From the NCBI RefSeq assembly GCF_000696305.2, contig NZ_AOMT01000023.1, positions 35,132 through 99,131 on the forward strand: 64,000 nt of DNA, given 5' to 3'. This document shows positions 37,494 through 46,252 of the stretch, in pieces. The stretch's first letter is position 1, and every line of letters starts with the position of its first letter. The notes under the pieces were generated by a model. The model was not told the origin of the DNA. It searched no databases and saw nothing but the letters and a program-made list of their open reading frames with translations. The stretch comes from Moraxella bovoculi 237. Its GTDB lineage: Bacteria > Pseudomonadota > Gammaproteobacteria > Pseudomonadales > Moraxellaceae. Made by a program: the position numbers and the translations under genes.

Positions 37494-37757
37494 TTAAGCA
37501 AACACCAATCCCACTTCCATGCCCAAATTGGCATTGATATTAACCAGCGCATCAAGGCTAAATTTGCTGATTTTGCCTTATAATAAATCATTTAGGCGTG
37601 GTTGTGTCAATCCACAAACAAGAGTCAGCTCGGCTTGCGTGCCGTCCATATCGGCTAGGGTGTCTTGGATATGAGCAAGCAGTTCGGCTCTTAGTTTTAG
37701 GTTGGCACTTTGGGCGGGGGTGTCGGCTATGGCATTAAATACAGAATGAAATTTCAT
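37494..37757 (-). pseudogene. XRE-type (COG5606-like) helix-turn-helix gene with in-frame stop
   Basis: The ATG at 37757 overlaps the stop codon of the ParB-like gene (TAATG). The frame encodes MKFHSVFNAIADTPAQSAN and then LAHIQDTLADMDGTQAELTL, a helix-turn-helix with CGLTQPRLNDLL, then a TAA at 37578-37580. Without this stop it continues GKISKFSLDALVNINANLGM to 37494, completing a typical 87-residue XRE antitoxin-like regulator. The stop removes the last third. Only the truncated 59-residue form is expected unless the stop is suppressed. Confidence 0.7.
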
Positions 37758-38461
37758 TAGAATTCCTTGTTTGAATTATCAGTTTTTTTGTATACACACA
37801 AAGAAGTAAATTCATTTATTTGATTTTTAGGTATTTTTATAAGAATATCCCTTGCTCCCAATGCTTCCAAAGCTCTTAATCTGTGATTGCCGTCAATCGG
37901 CACAATGGCTATGTCTGAATATTCAATAACTTGTTTTTTGGTAATATTTAAACCAAAATATTGAGTATTTTTCAAAATTTCAATCTTAAAGTTGCCATGA
38001 CAAATAGAAAAAATTGGCAGCTTTAAACAAGGTTCCTTATACGAATCATTGCAAGTTAAAGATTCTTTATAAATTTTTTCGTATGTCTTGGAAAATTGTT
38101 TAGGTATAGTATTAAAAAAGTCTGTTTCTTGATATTTGGTTTCTATTGGAATTTCTTGCCAATGATTATAGATGCCAAAATACTCCATTAAATCATAAAC
38201 AATATTTTGCAAAGCATTGTAGTTCATGGTTTCTCTTTTTGGATTATAGGCGGAAATAGGTTTGTACTTGTCTTTGATGATAAATGAAGGTATGGCATTG
38301 GGTGCAAATTTATAATAGGATAAAATTTTTTTGATGTCTGCATGAAATATGCAGTAATCATCATCTTCATTATATGTATAATCAAAAAATCTTGCTGGAA
38401 CCAATTTTCCCTGTCCATTTTTTATATCAAGAGTGTGTAAGTAATATGGCTTTAAATTCAT
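37757..38461 (-). CDS. ParB/sulfiredoxin-fold-like protein of unknown function
   Basis: A 234-residue protein. The C-terminal part has VIEYSDIAIVPIDGNHRLRALEALGA near residues 178-205, matching the GxxR nucleotide-binding motif of the ParB N-terminal/Srx fold (GNHRLRA). The N-terminal 150 residues are unusual, rich in Tyr, Asn and Lys, and I recognise no domain in them. It is AT-rich compared with coaBC. Its stop overlaps the start of the XRE gene, so the two were translationally coupled, a layout seen in toxin-antitoxin and small defence modules. Function is unknown. Confidence 0.6.
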   Translation of the reverse strand: MNLKPYYLHTLDIKNGQGKLVPARFFDYTYNEDDDYCIFHADIKKILSYYKFAPNAIPSFIIKDKYKPISAYNPKRETMNYNALQNIVYDLMEYFGIYNHWQEIPIETKYQETDFFNTIPKQFSKTYEKIYKESLTCNDSYKEPCLKLPIFSICHGNFKIEILKNTQYFGLNITKKQVIEYSDIAIVPIDGNHRLRALEALGARDILIKIPKNQINEFTSLCVYKKTDNSNKEF

Positions 38462-38566
38462 GGTTTTATTTGATAAAAATAAGATGCATTGATTTGCTTG
38501 GTCAGAATGTTAAGATTTTAGATGATTGATGTTATAATAGCAACATTTTTAATTAAAGACAATGCC

Positions 38567-39793
38567 ATGACCCACCCCAAAATCCTACTTGCCATAACAG
38601 GCGGTATCTCCGCCTATAAATCCGCCATCCTTGCTCGCTTACTTATGAAAGCAGGTTGCAGTGTGCGTGTGATGATGACGGATGGGGCGTGCGAGTTTAT
38701 CACGCCTTTGACCTTGCAAGCCTTGACAGGCAACGAAGTCCACACCAAACTGCTGGATGATGAAGCCGAACGTGGTATGGGGCATATTGAGCTTGCCAAA
38801 TGGGCGGACATGGTTGTCATCGCCCCTGCCAGTGCCAACACGATTGGCAAGCTCGCTCACGGACTTGCTGACAACCTTGTAACTACCGTTGCCCTTGCCA
38901 CCACCGCCCCCATTGTCATCGTCCCTGCCATGAATCAGGCGATGTACGCCCACGCCATTGTCCAAGATAATCTTGCCAAACTTACCCGTTTTGGCTACAC
39001 CGTGCTGACCCCCGATAGCGGTGAGCAGGCGTGTGGTGATGTGGGGTTAGGGCGATTGCCTGAGCCTGATGATTTGTGCGAGCGGATTTTGACGCTCCTT
39101 GCCAAACGCCAAACGCCCCAAGCCTTACACGGCAAAAAAGTCGTCATCACCGCAGGGGCGACCATTGAAGCCATCGACCCCGTGCGATTTTTATCCAACC
39201 ATTCCACTGGCAAAATGGGCTTTGCCATTGCTCGGGCGTGTGTGAACGCAGGGGCGGACGTTACCCTGATAGCAGGGCGGGCAGTGCATTTGCCAACCCC
39301 TTTTGGGGCAAAACGGCTGACGGTTGGCAATGCCAATGATATGCTCACCGCCTGCCAGTCGGTGATGACGAACGACAGCGACACCATTTTCATCGCCACC
39401 GCTGCCGTGGCGGATTATAAGGTCAAGAGCATTGCCACCCAAAAAATCAAAAAAACGTCCGACCAAGACGGCTTGACCTTAGAGCTTATCAAAAACCCCG
39501 ACATTTTGGCAACGATGAGCCACACCTTTCCAAGCGCTATCATGGTAGGCTTTGCCGCCGAGACCCAAGACACCGAAAATTACGCTCGCACCAAACTTAC
39601 CGCCAAAAATTTGGACATGATAGCGGTCAATGACGTATCGGACAAAAGTATCGGCTTTGGTTCGGACAATAACGCCATGACGGTGTTTTTTGCCGAGCGG
39701 TATGGCAGGGACAAGCTGGTCTTGGATAAAGACAGTAAAGACAATATCGCAGCACGCATCGTTGATGCCATTGGTGGCGTGTTGGGTCGTTAG
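38567..39793 (+). CDS. coaBC: Bifunctional phosphopantothenoylcysteine decarboxylase/synthetase CoaBC
   Basis: Two steps of coenzyme A synthesis in one protein. The frame opens at 38522; the ATG at 38567 fits the family start THPKILLAITGGISAYK (409 residues). CoaC: flavin-binding ITGGISAYK, PAMNQAMY (the PxMNxxMW motif with Tyr) near residue 120, and the catalytic Cys in SGEQACGDVGLGRLPEP near 158. CoaB: ITAGATIEAIDPVRFLSNHSTGKMG near 188-212, AAVADYKV near 280 and KIKKTSDQDGLTLELIKNPDIL near 290. It contains no GATC on my reading. The following TSUP gene starts 3 bases after its stop. Confidence 0.96.
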   Translation: MTHPKILLAITGGISAYKSAILARLLMKAGCSVRVMMTDGACEFITPLTLQALTGNEVHTKLLDDEAERGMGHIELAKWADMVVIAPASANTIGKLAHGLADNLVTTVALATTAPIVIVPAMNQAMYAHAIVQDNLAKLTRFGYTVLTPDSGEQACGDVGLGRLPEPDDLCERILTLLAKRQTPQALHGKKVVITAGATIEAIDPVRFLSNHSTGKMGFAIARACVNAGADVTLIAGRAVHLPTPFGAKRLTVGNANDMLTACQSVMTNDSDTIFIATAAVADYKVKSIATQKIKKTSDQDGLTLELIKNPDILATMSHTFPSAIMVGFAAETQDTENYARTKLTAKNLDMIAVNDVSDKSIGFGSDNNAMTVFFAERYGRDKLVLDKDSKDNIAARIVDAIGGVLGR

Positions 39794-39796
39794 ACG

Positions 39797-40573
39797 ATGA
39801 GAGCGCTAAGCCTTGAGATCTGGATTTTTGCGCTATTTTTGGTGGCGAGTATTCTGCATGGCATTGCAGGCATGGGCTTTCCGCTTGTCACGATCGGCGC
39901 GCTTAGCTCGCCATTTGGTCTGACCGATGCGATCATCATCGTGTTGGTGCCAACCGCGGTGCTCAATCTCATCGCTTGGATCAGTGGTCAAGGCAGCGCT
40001 TGGTATAACTTCACACATTATCTCAAGAAATACTGGGCGCTCATCGTCGTGTCTGTCATCGGCAGTGCGCTTGGAGCTTATCTGCTGTTGGTAATGAATT
40101 CTGCCTATCTGATGCTGGCATTATCGGTGGCGGTGCTTTGGTATGCCATCACAAGCCTGATGGGTAAAAAAATTGTCCTGCCTGATACTTTAGGCTCGCT
40201 CATCACTATTGGCTTTATCGCGGGGGTGATCGGCGGTGCAACGAATGCGATGTCGTCCGTGCTCTTGATGTACCTACTTTCAATGACCGATGATAAGGAC
40301 ACGATTATCAAGGTCGGTAATTTGTGTTATTTTGTCAATAAGCTCGTGCAGTTCGTCGTGCTAAAAGACATTATTTTCACCGTTCCTGCGCAGACGTGGG
40401 GTGTGATTGGTGTATTGACGGCGCTGTCTGTGATTGGCATCATCATCGGCGGACGACTGGGTGGGTATCTGCCTAAGGATAAATTCCGTTTGATGATTTT
40501 GGTGATTTTGCTATTATTGGGTATTAAAGTTGGCTGGCAGGGTGCTAGCATGCTTATGACGGGCCAATATTAG
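39797..40573 (+). CDS. TSUP (COG0730) membrane permease
   Basis: A 258-residue eight-helix protein. Repeat signatures ILHGIAGMGFPLVTIGALSSPFG near residues 19-41 and GFIAGVIGGATNAMSSVLLMYL near 141-162 mark the family. It differs strongly from the TSUP protein at 36.7 kb, so it is not a recent duplicate. It follows coaBC by 3 bases and may be cotranscribed, though no functional link is known. It begins with a GATC-containing stretch, unlike coaBC. Confidence 0.9.
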   Translation: MRALSLEIWIFALFLVASILHGIAGMGFPLVTIGALSSPFGLTDAIIIVLVPTAVLNLIAWISGQGSAWYNFTHYLKKYWALIVVSVIGSALGAYLLLVMNSAYLMLALSVAVLWYAITSLMGKKIVLPDTLGSLITIGFIAGVIGGATNAMSSVLLMYLLSMTDDKDTIIKVGNLCYFVNKLVQFVVLKDIIFTVPAQTWGVIGVLTALSVIGIIIGGRLGGYLPKDKFRLMILVILLLLGIKVGWQGASMLMTGQY

Positions 40574-40627
40574 ATGTGAATTGTGATTATTGAGTCATTT
40601 ATAGATTAAAATGAAAAGAGAGTTGTT

Positions 40628-42322
40628 ATGAATAATAAATTCACCACGCCATCAGATCGTGCTTGGCAGGCAACGTACCATGAGCATGGGCTAAATATTG
40701 ATTTTTCATTGCCTGACGGCGTGCAGAGTCTGCCTGATTTTTTTGAGCGTAATTTTAGTCGTCATGCCAAGCAGCCTGTTCTGACCTTCATGGGTAAGAC
40801 CATCAGCTATCACGACCTGGATATGTATAGCCGTCAGATGGCGGCCTATTTGCAGTCGTTAGGACTGGAGAGGGGTGATAAAGTTGCTGTCATGATGCCA
40901 AACGTACCGCAGTATTTGGTTACGATGATGGCGATCGTGCGAGCAGGCTTTGTGTTGGTGAATGTCAATCCGCTGTACACCGCGCACGAGCTTGAACATC
41001 AGCTAAAAGACGCTGAAGTTAAGGTTTTGTTTATTATTGAGAATTTTGCTAAGACATTTGAGAAGGTAAAAGACAAAGGGCAGATTCGCCATGTTATCAC
41101 CACAGGTGTGGGCGACATGTTGGGTCTAAAAGGCATCATGGTCAATGCCGTCGTGCGCCATGTCAAAAAAATGGTACCAAGCTATCATATCGAAGGTGCG
41201 GTCAGATTTAACGATGCGTTAAATCAAGTCTCAGCATCTCGCTATGTTCGACCCAGCTTGTCCCTTGATGATGTGGCTATTTTGCAGTACACCGGTGGCA
41301 CGACAGGCGTGGCAAAGGGCGCGATGCTTACTCATGGTAATGTCATCTCGAACGTCGAGCAGTGCATGACCTATGTGGAGAAAGGATTTGAAAAGCCTTA
41401 TCAGCATGGCGATTATATGGCGGTGGCATTGCCGCTTTATCATATTTTTTCGTTCATGGTAACCTTGCTTGGCATGAATATGGGCATGGCGATGCTGCTG
41501 ATCCCTAATGCGCGTGATTTGGACGATTTGACTAAGCAATTTGCCAAATACAAGCCCGTATTCTTCCCTGCGGTGAATACGCTGTTTAATGCACTTGCCA
41601 ACCATAAGGGCTTTCAAAAACTTGACCATTCTCGTCTCAAGGTCTCATTGGGTGGTGGCATGTCAGTACTGCCTAGCACAGCTGAGGCGTGGGAGCGCAT
41701 GACGGGCAATTACATCATTGAAGGTTATGGGCTGTCTGAGACGTCGCCTGTATTGACCTTTAATCCGCTTGGGCAATATACGGGCAAAATCGGCATTCCT
41801 TTTCCTGCAACCGACATCATTCTGCTGGACGATGACGGCAATGAAGTGGCGCTTGGCGAGGCGGGTGAGATTTGTGCCAAAGGCCCGCAGGTCATGAAAG
41901 GCTACTGGAAGCGCGATGACGAGACTGAGAAAGTCATGACGAAAGATGGCTATTTTCGCACAGGCGACATCGGTGTCATGGATGAACGCGGTTATTTTAA
42001 AATCGTCGATCGCAAAAAAGACATGATTTTGGTATCAGGCTTTAATGTCTATCCTAATGAAGTCGAAGAAGTGATCGCTGCTCACCCTAAAGTGCTGGAG
42101 TGTGGCGTCATCGGCGTTGAAGATGAGCACAGTGGTGAGGTGGTTAAAGTCTTTGTGGTAAAAAAAGACGACACGCTTAGCGAAAAAGACATCAAAGCGT
42201 GGGCGAAGCAGCAGCTGACAGGTTATAAACGTCCAAAACAAGTGAAATTCGTCACTGAGTTACCAAAATCTAACGTGGGTAAAATCCTACGCAAAGAGCT
42301 AAGATTGCTCGATCAATCGTAA
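40628..42322 (+). CDS. fadD: Long-chain acyl-CoA synthetase (FadD), first of a tandem pair
   Basis: An adenylate-forming enzyme of 564 residues activating fatty acids with ATP and CoA at the inner membrane. P-loop YTGGTTGVAKGAMLTH near residue 219-234, A5 motif GYGLSETSPVL near 367, and the A8-A10 region FRTGDIGVMDERGYFKIVDR and KDMILVSGFNVYPNEVEEV near 440-485, with the catalytic Lys in SNVGKILRKELR near the end. Paralogue of the next gene. Parts of the 3' half are almost identical to it at DNA level, pointing to gene conversion. Confidence 0.94.
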   Translation: MNNKFTTPSDRAWQATYHEHGLNIDFSLPDGVQSLPDFFERNFSRHAKQPVLTFMGKTISYHDLDMYSRQMAAYLQSLGLERGDKVAVMMPNVPQYLVTMMAIVRAGFVLVNVNPLYTAHELEHQLKDAEVKVLFIIENFAKTFEKVKDKGQIRHVITTGVGDMLGLKGIMVNAVVRHVKKMVPSYHIEGAVRFNDALNQVSASRYVRPSLSLDDVAILQYTGGTTGVAKGAMLTHGNVISNVEQCMTYVEKGFEKPYQHGDYMAVALPLYHIFSFMVTLLGMNMGMAMLLIPNARDLDDLTKQFAKYKPVFFPAVNTLFNALANHKGFQKLDHSRLKVSLGGGMSVLPSTAEAWERMTGNYIIEGYGLSETSPVLTFNPLGQYTGKIGIPFPATDIILLDDDGNEVALGEAGEICAKGPQVMKGYWKRDDETEKVMTKDGYFRTGDIGVMDERGYFKIVDRKKDMILVSGFNVYPNEVEEVIAAHPKVLECGVIGVEDEHSGEVVKVFVVKKDDTLSEKDIKAWAKQQLTGYKRPKQVKFVTELPKSNVGKILRKELRLLDQS

Positions 42323-42515
42323 CAAAAGTAGATTTTGATTTTAAAAGCATGACCGACAGGGCTGTACTTTTATTTTTTTGAATTGATTTTGCATAAAATA
42401 TCAAAAAATTGATTGGAAAAGTGGTAAAAATGTTGTATGTTATAAAACATCTGTTAACGGATAAATCAGCGCGCTGATGAGTAAATACATAAATAGTTAA
42501 AAGGAAATTAATGCC

Positions 42516-44228
42516 ATGACAGCAACGAATTTTAGCATTCCTTCAGATCGCCCTTGGATCCAGACTTATGCAGAAGAAGGGCTTGAGCTGCATTTGGATT
42601 TGACAAGTCACATTCATTCGCTCGTTGATGCGTTTGAGGAGAGCTTTGCCAAGCATGGCAATAAGATTGCCTATACGTGCATGGGTGCATCCATCACCTA
42701 TAAAGAGCTTGATGATTACAGTCGTCAGATGGCGGCATATTTACAGTCGCTAGGGCTTGCCAAGGGCAATAAAGTTGCAGTCATGATGCCAAACATTCTG
42801 CAATACCCGATTGCGATGATTGGTGTTATCCGAGCGGGTCTGACCCTAGTGAATGTCAATCCGCTGTACACCGCGCATGAGCTTGAGCATCAGCTTAAGG
42901 ACAGCGAGGCAGATGCATTGGTCATCGTGGAGAATTTTGCGCATACCTTTGAGAAAGTCAGAGATAAAGGCAGAGTTAAGCACGTCATCGTTGCGACGCT
43001 TGGCGACATGTTAGGATTTAAAGGCTTTATCGTCAATGCGGTGGTGCGCCACATCAAAAAAATGGTACCCGCTTGGAACATTCCAAACCACACCACCTTC
43101 AAAGACGCGTTAAACAGTGTATCGGCCAGCCGCTATGAGCGACCGACACTCACGTTAGACGACATCGCGGTGTTGCAGTACACGGGCGGTACGACAGGCG
43201 TGGCCAAGGGGGCGATGCTTACCCATGCCAATTTGATCGCGAACGTCAAGCAGTGCCTGACCTTTGTGAATAAGATTTTCCCAGATTCTGAGGATTTGAC
43301 TGGCAAATACATCGCTGTCGCCTTGCCACTTTATCATATTTTCTCATTTACGGCGTGTGGCCTTTTGGGTATGAAGATGGGCTTTAGTCAGCTTTTGATC
43401 ACCAACCCTAGAGATTTTGCGGCTGTGACTAAGGACTTTGCTAAATATAAGCCTGTATTCTTCCCTGCGGTAAATACGCTGTTCAATGCGTTGGCGCATC
43501 ATGAGGGATTCCGCGCGCTTGATCACACGAACCTACGATTGTCACTTGGTGGCGGTATGTCGGTGCTGCCTAGCACGGCGGCTGAGTGGGAGAAGCTTAC
43601 GGGGAATTATATCGCCGAGGGCTATGGTCTGTCTGAGACATCGCCTGTGCTAACATTGAATCCACCAGGTGGCTATACGGGTAAGATCGGTCTGCCATTC
43701 CCAGATACTGACATTATTCTGCTTGGTGATGATGATAATGAAGTGGCGCTTGGCGAGGCGGGTGAGATTTGTGCCAAAGGTCCGCAGGTCATGAAAGGCT
43801 ACTGGAAGCGCGATGACGAGACTGAGAAAGTCATGACGAAAGATGGCTATTTTCGCACAGGCGATATCGGCGTCATGGACGAAAAAGGCTTCATCAAAAT
43901 CGTCGATCGTAAAAAAGACATGATCTTGGTATCAGGCTTTAATGTCTATCCTAATGAAGTCGAAGAAGTGATCGCTGCTCACCCTAAAGTGCTGGAGTGT
44001 GGCGTCATCGGCGTGTCTGATGAGCACAGTGGTGAGACGGTCAAGGTATTCATCGTCAAAAAAGACGAAACTCTAACCGACAAAGAAGTCAAAGCATGGG
44101 CCAAAGAGCACTTAACTGGCTATAAGCGCCCCAAACTCATCGAATTTATTGATGAGCTGCCTAAGTCGAATGTCGGTAAGATTCTGCGTAAAGATTTGCG
44201 CGCTCTTGAGAAAGAAAATATCACCTAG
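42516..44228 (+). CDS. fadD: Long-chain acyl-CoA synthetase (FadD), second of a tandem pair
   Basis: A 570-residue paralogue of the preceding gene with the same motifs: YTGGTTGVAKGAMLTH, GYGLSETSPVL, FRTGDIGVMDEKGF and the terminal SNVGKILRKDLR. The N-terminal half has diverged more, including the segment after the P-loop (KIFPDSEDLTGK), suggesting a different chain-length preference. It has its own ribosome site (AAAGGAAA) and 193 bases of upstream DNA. Tandem fadD genes also occur in Pseudomonas. Confidence 0.93.
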   Translation: MTATNFSIPSDRPWIQTYAEEGLELHLDLTSHIHSLVDAFEESFAKHGNKIAYTCMGASITYKELDDYSRQMAAYLQSLGLAKGNKVAVMMPNILQYPIAMIGVIRAGLTLVNVNPLYTAHELEHQLKDSEADALVIVENFAHTFEKVRDKGRVKHVIVATLGDMLGFKGFIVNAVVRHIKKMVPAWNIPNHTTFKDALNSVSASRYERPTLTLDDIAVLQYTGGTTGVAKGAMLTHANLIANVKQCLTFVNKIFPDSEDLTGKYIAVALPLYHIFSFTACGLLGMKMGFSQLLITNPRDFAAVTKDFAKYKPVFFPAVNTLFNALAHHEGFRALDHTNLRLSLGGGMSVLPSTAAEWEKLTGNYIAEGYGLSETSPVLTLNPPGGYTGKIGLPFPDTDIILLGDDDNEVALGEAGEICAKGPQVMKGYWKRDDETEKVMTKDGYFRTGDIGVMDEKGFIKIVDRKKDMILVSGFNVYPNEVEEVIAAHPKVLECGVIGVSDEHSGETVKVFIVKKDETLTDKEVKAWAKEHLTGYKRPKLIEFIDELPKSNVGKILRKDLRALEKENIT

Positions 44229-44244
44229 TACAGAAACCATCAAC

Positions 44245-44270
44245 AAAAGACTTGCCCAGCAGGTCTTTTT
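44245..44270 (+). terminator. Terminator after the second fadD
   Basis: AAAAGAC and GTCTTTT arms flank TTGCCCAGCAG, followed by T-rich DNA. Shorter stem than the others. Confidence 0.6.
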
Positions 44271-44340
44271 GTTTTGTGTTATTGATGATAACTTGTTAAA
44301 ATGGCACTAATTTTAATCATTCATCAATCTAGGAATTTAT

Positions 44341-45057
44341 ATGCGTAATGATGGCCGTCAATTAAACGAACTTCGTCCAGTGTCGTTCGTCCGTAATTAT
44401 ACCAAGCATGCTGAAGGTTCGGTTTTGGTAAGCTTTGGTGATACCAAGGTACTGTGCACGGCAAGTGTTGAGGCAGGCGTGCCGCGCTGGCTAAAAGGTC
44501 AGGGTCAGGGCTGGCTCACGGCTGAATACGGCATGCTGCCACGCGCCACCGGCACGCGCACGCAGCGTGAAGCCGCTCGTGGCAAGCAATCAGGACGAAC
44601 CCAAGAGATTCAGCGACTTATCGGGCGTTCTCTGCGCGCGATGCTGGATCTAAAAAAGCTTGGTGAGAACACCATCTACATTGATTGCGATGTGATTCAG
44701 GCTGATGGCGGTACGCGTACAGCCAGTATCACAGGCGCAGCAATCGCGCTTATCGATGCGCTAGAGAGCTTGCAGCGCAATAAGAAACTAACCCAAGATC
44801 CATTGCTTGGGCTTGTGGCGGCAGTATCGGTTGGCATCAAGGATGGCAAGGCTTATCTAGACCTTGATTATTCAGAGGATTCTACCTGCGATACGGATTT
44901 GAATGTGGTCATGACACAGGCGGGCGGATTTATTGAAATCCAAGGAACGGCAGAGGATAAGCCGTTCACTCGTGATGAGGCGGATGCGATGTTGGCACTT
45001 GCTGATGCAGGCATTCGCTCACTGATCGACGCTCAACAAAAGGCGCTGGGCTGGTGA
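44341..45057 (+). CDS. rph: Ribonuclease PH
   Basis: A phosphorolytic 3'-5' exoribonuclease of 238 residues that trims tRNA 3' ends. [16 protein letters not shown] opens the protein as in all Rph proteins. [19 protein letters not shown] near residue 60-78 and [20 protein letters not shown] near 80-99 form the phosphate-binding region; [20 protein letters not shown] lies near 115-134. A potential small membrane-protein gene begins within its stop codon. Confidence 0.97.
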   Translation: MRNDGRQLNELRPVSFVRNYTKHAEGSVLVSFGDTKVLCTASVEAGVPRWLKGQGQGWLTAEYGMLPRATGTRTQREAARGKQSGRTQEIQRLIGRSLRAMLDLKKLGENTIYIDCDVIQADGGTRTASITGAAIALIDALESLQRNKKLTQDPLLGLVAAVSVGIKDGKAYLDLDYSEDSTCDTDLNVVMTQAGGFIEIQGTAEDKPFTRDEADAMLALADAGIRSLIDAQQKALGW

Positions 45058-45518
45058 TGCAAGTTCTAGATGACGGTGTATCGATTACATTGACGGGCAA
45101 GGACAGCGATCCGTTATTCTTGTGGGCGAGTGGCATGCTTGTCTTTGCGCTCATCGTGGCGGTCATTTGTTTTACCATGCCTGTGCCTTATGCCATCGGT
45201 TCGGTGGCGATTTGGGCGGTTTTGATGTATTTTTTTAATCAAAGAAAACACGCCACCAAAACCCAAAAGCGATACGCCAGAGGTGTTCTTATTGCCAAAA
45301 ATCGCCATCTGACCATCAACGGCATGGGAATGTTGTTAAGCGATGATGTTCGAATTGATGTCAATGGCGACAGCCTTGTGGTATCTGACAGGGGAGTGAC
45401 CCATAGATTCTTGGGGTTTGAAGATGAGCGCGAGATCGCCATCGCTAAGGCGGTGTTAATGGGTCAGAAAGTGGCTAGGCGCAATGCCAACATTACCCTG
45501 AATGAAGGTGGCGAATAA
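45057..45518 (+). CDS. Small membrane protein of unknown function
   Basis: A 153-residue protein with two adjacent hydrophobic helices (about residues 22-42 and 46-63) and a hydrophilic C-terminal domain. The ATG at 45057 shares a base with the rph stop (TGATG), indicating translational coupling; a GTG three bases earlier is also possible. The layout resembles small PH-domain-like membrane proteins, but no family motif is clear. Function is unknown. Confidence 0.7.
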   Translation: MQVLDDGVSITLTGKDSDPLFLWASGMLVFALIVAVICFTMPVPYAIGSVAIWAVLMYFFNQRKHATKTQKRYARGVLIAKNRHLTINGMGMLLSDDVRIDVNGDSLVVSDRGVTHRFLGFEDEREIAIAKAVLMGQKVARRNANITLNEGGE

Positions 45519-45584
45519 ATTAAAAAGCGATGTTATCACCATAGAGTATTGTAAAACCTTTAATCTGATCGCTTGTTTATACAT

Positions 45585-45630
45585 AAACGCGGTGTCGGTA
45601 TTGTTATGAGACGACCCCGACACCGCGTTT
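45585..45630. repeat. Long GC-rich hairpin, 14-bp perfect stem
   Basis: AAACGCGGTGTCGG pairs with CCGACACCGCGTTT around an 18-base loop. It lies 67 bases after the small membrane protein gene. Only a short T run follows, so it may be a terminator or a structured RNA or repeat element. The DNA up to 45759 holds no gene I can support. Confidence 0.6.
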
Positions 45631-45759
45631 AGGTTTGTGCTTTTCTAGGGTAATTCTAGAGTGAGCGCAGGCTCTACTAACTGTGATCTTGGATGCCAAG
45701 GTCTTTGCTGGCGACAAGCAGTCAGTGATAACATGCTTTTTATATTCGCATCTAGAATA

Positions 45760-46185
45760 TTAAAAAGGCTTTACCACAACCAAAATCACCACCGCAATCA
45801 GGATAAATACAGGAATCTCGTTAAACCATCGCCAATAGACGTGGGTTTTTAGTTTGGGATTATCAGCGAGACGAAGACGAAAGCGACCGCATATCAGGTG
45901 GTAGATGGTGAGCAGGATGACGAATGTAATCTTGGCATGTAGCCAGCCTTGGGTCTTATAGATTTGCCAATTCATGATGACCATAGACAGCCCAAGGATC
46001 CATGTCGCCATCATGGATGGATTCATGATGCCGCGATATAGTTTGCGCTCCATGATGGTGAAGCGTTCTTGGCTGATCTTGTCATCGCTCATGGCATGAT
46101 AGACGAACAGTCGCGGCAAATAAAAAATCCCCGCAAACCAGCAAACCATCGCAATGATGTGAAATGCTTTTATGTATTCGAACAT
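45760..46185 (-). CDS. hemJ: Protoporphyrinogen IX oxidase HemJ
   Basis: A 141-residue membrane protein of the UPF0093 family that oxidises protoporphyrinogen in bacteria lacking HemG/HemY. Four helices. The conserved N-terminal His in KAFHIIAMVCWFAGIFYLPRLFVYH (residues 6-30) and the Lys in HAKITFVILLTIYH (near 85) are present, as is RWFNEIPVFILIAVVILVVVKPF at the end. Single gene; the start ATG at 46185 lies 67 bases from the terminator of the upstream autotransporter gene. Confidence 0.92.
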   Translation of the reverse strand: MFEYIKAFHIIAMVCWFAGIFYLPRLFVYHAMSDDKISQERFTIMERKLYRGIMNPSMMATWILGLSMVIMNWQIYKTQGWLHAKITFVILLTIYHLICGRFRLRLADNPKLKTHVYWRWFNEIPVFILIAVVILVVVKPF

Positions 46186-46200
46186 GGCGCTATCCCACCC

Positions 46201-46233
46201 AATAAAAAAGTGGCATTATACCACTTTTTTATT
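46201..46233. terminator. Terminator of the GDSL autotransporter gene
   Basis: AATAAAAAAGTGG, loop CATTATA, CCACTTTTTTATT: 13-bp perfect stem between mcaP-like and hemJ genes. Confidence 0.88.
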
Positions 46234-46252
46234 TTTATCGCCTGATTGAAAA

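Noticed and set aside
37494..37757. Translational frameshift rather than a stop in the XRE gene
   Set aside because: The frame continues in register after the TAA; a single-codon change explains it without a shift.
40628..44228. Tandem fadD genes as an assembly duplication
   Set aside because: The 5' halves and the intergenic DNA differ clearly, so the genes are genuine paralogues.
45661..45852. 63-codon frame before hemJ
   Set aside because: Overlaps hemJ in antisense and has no ribosome site.
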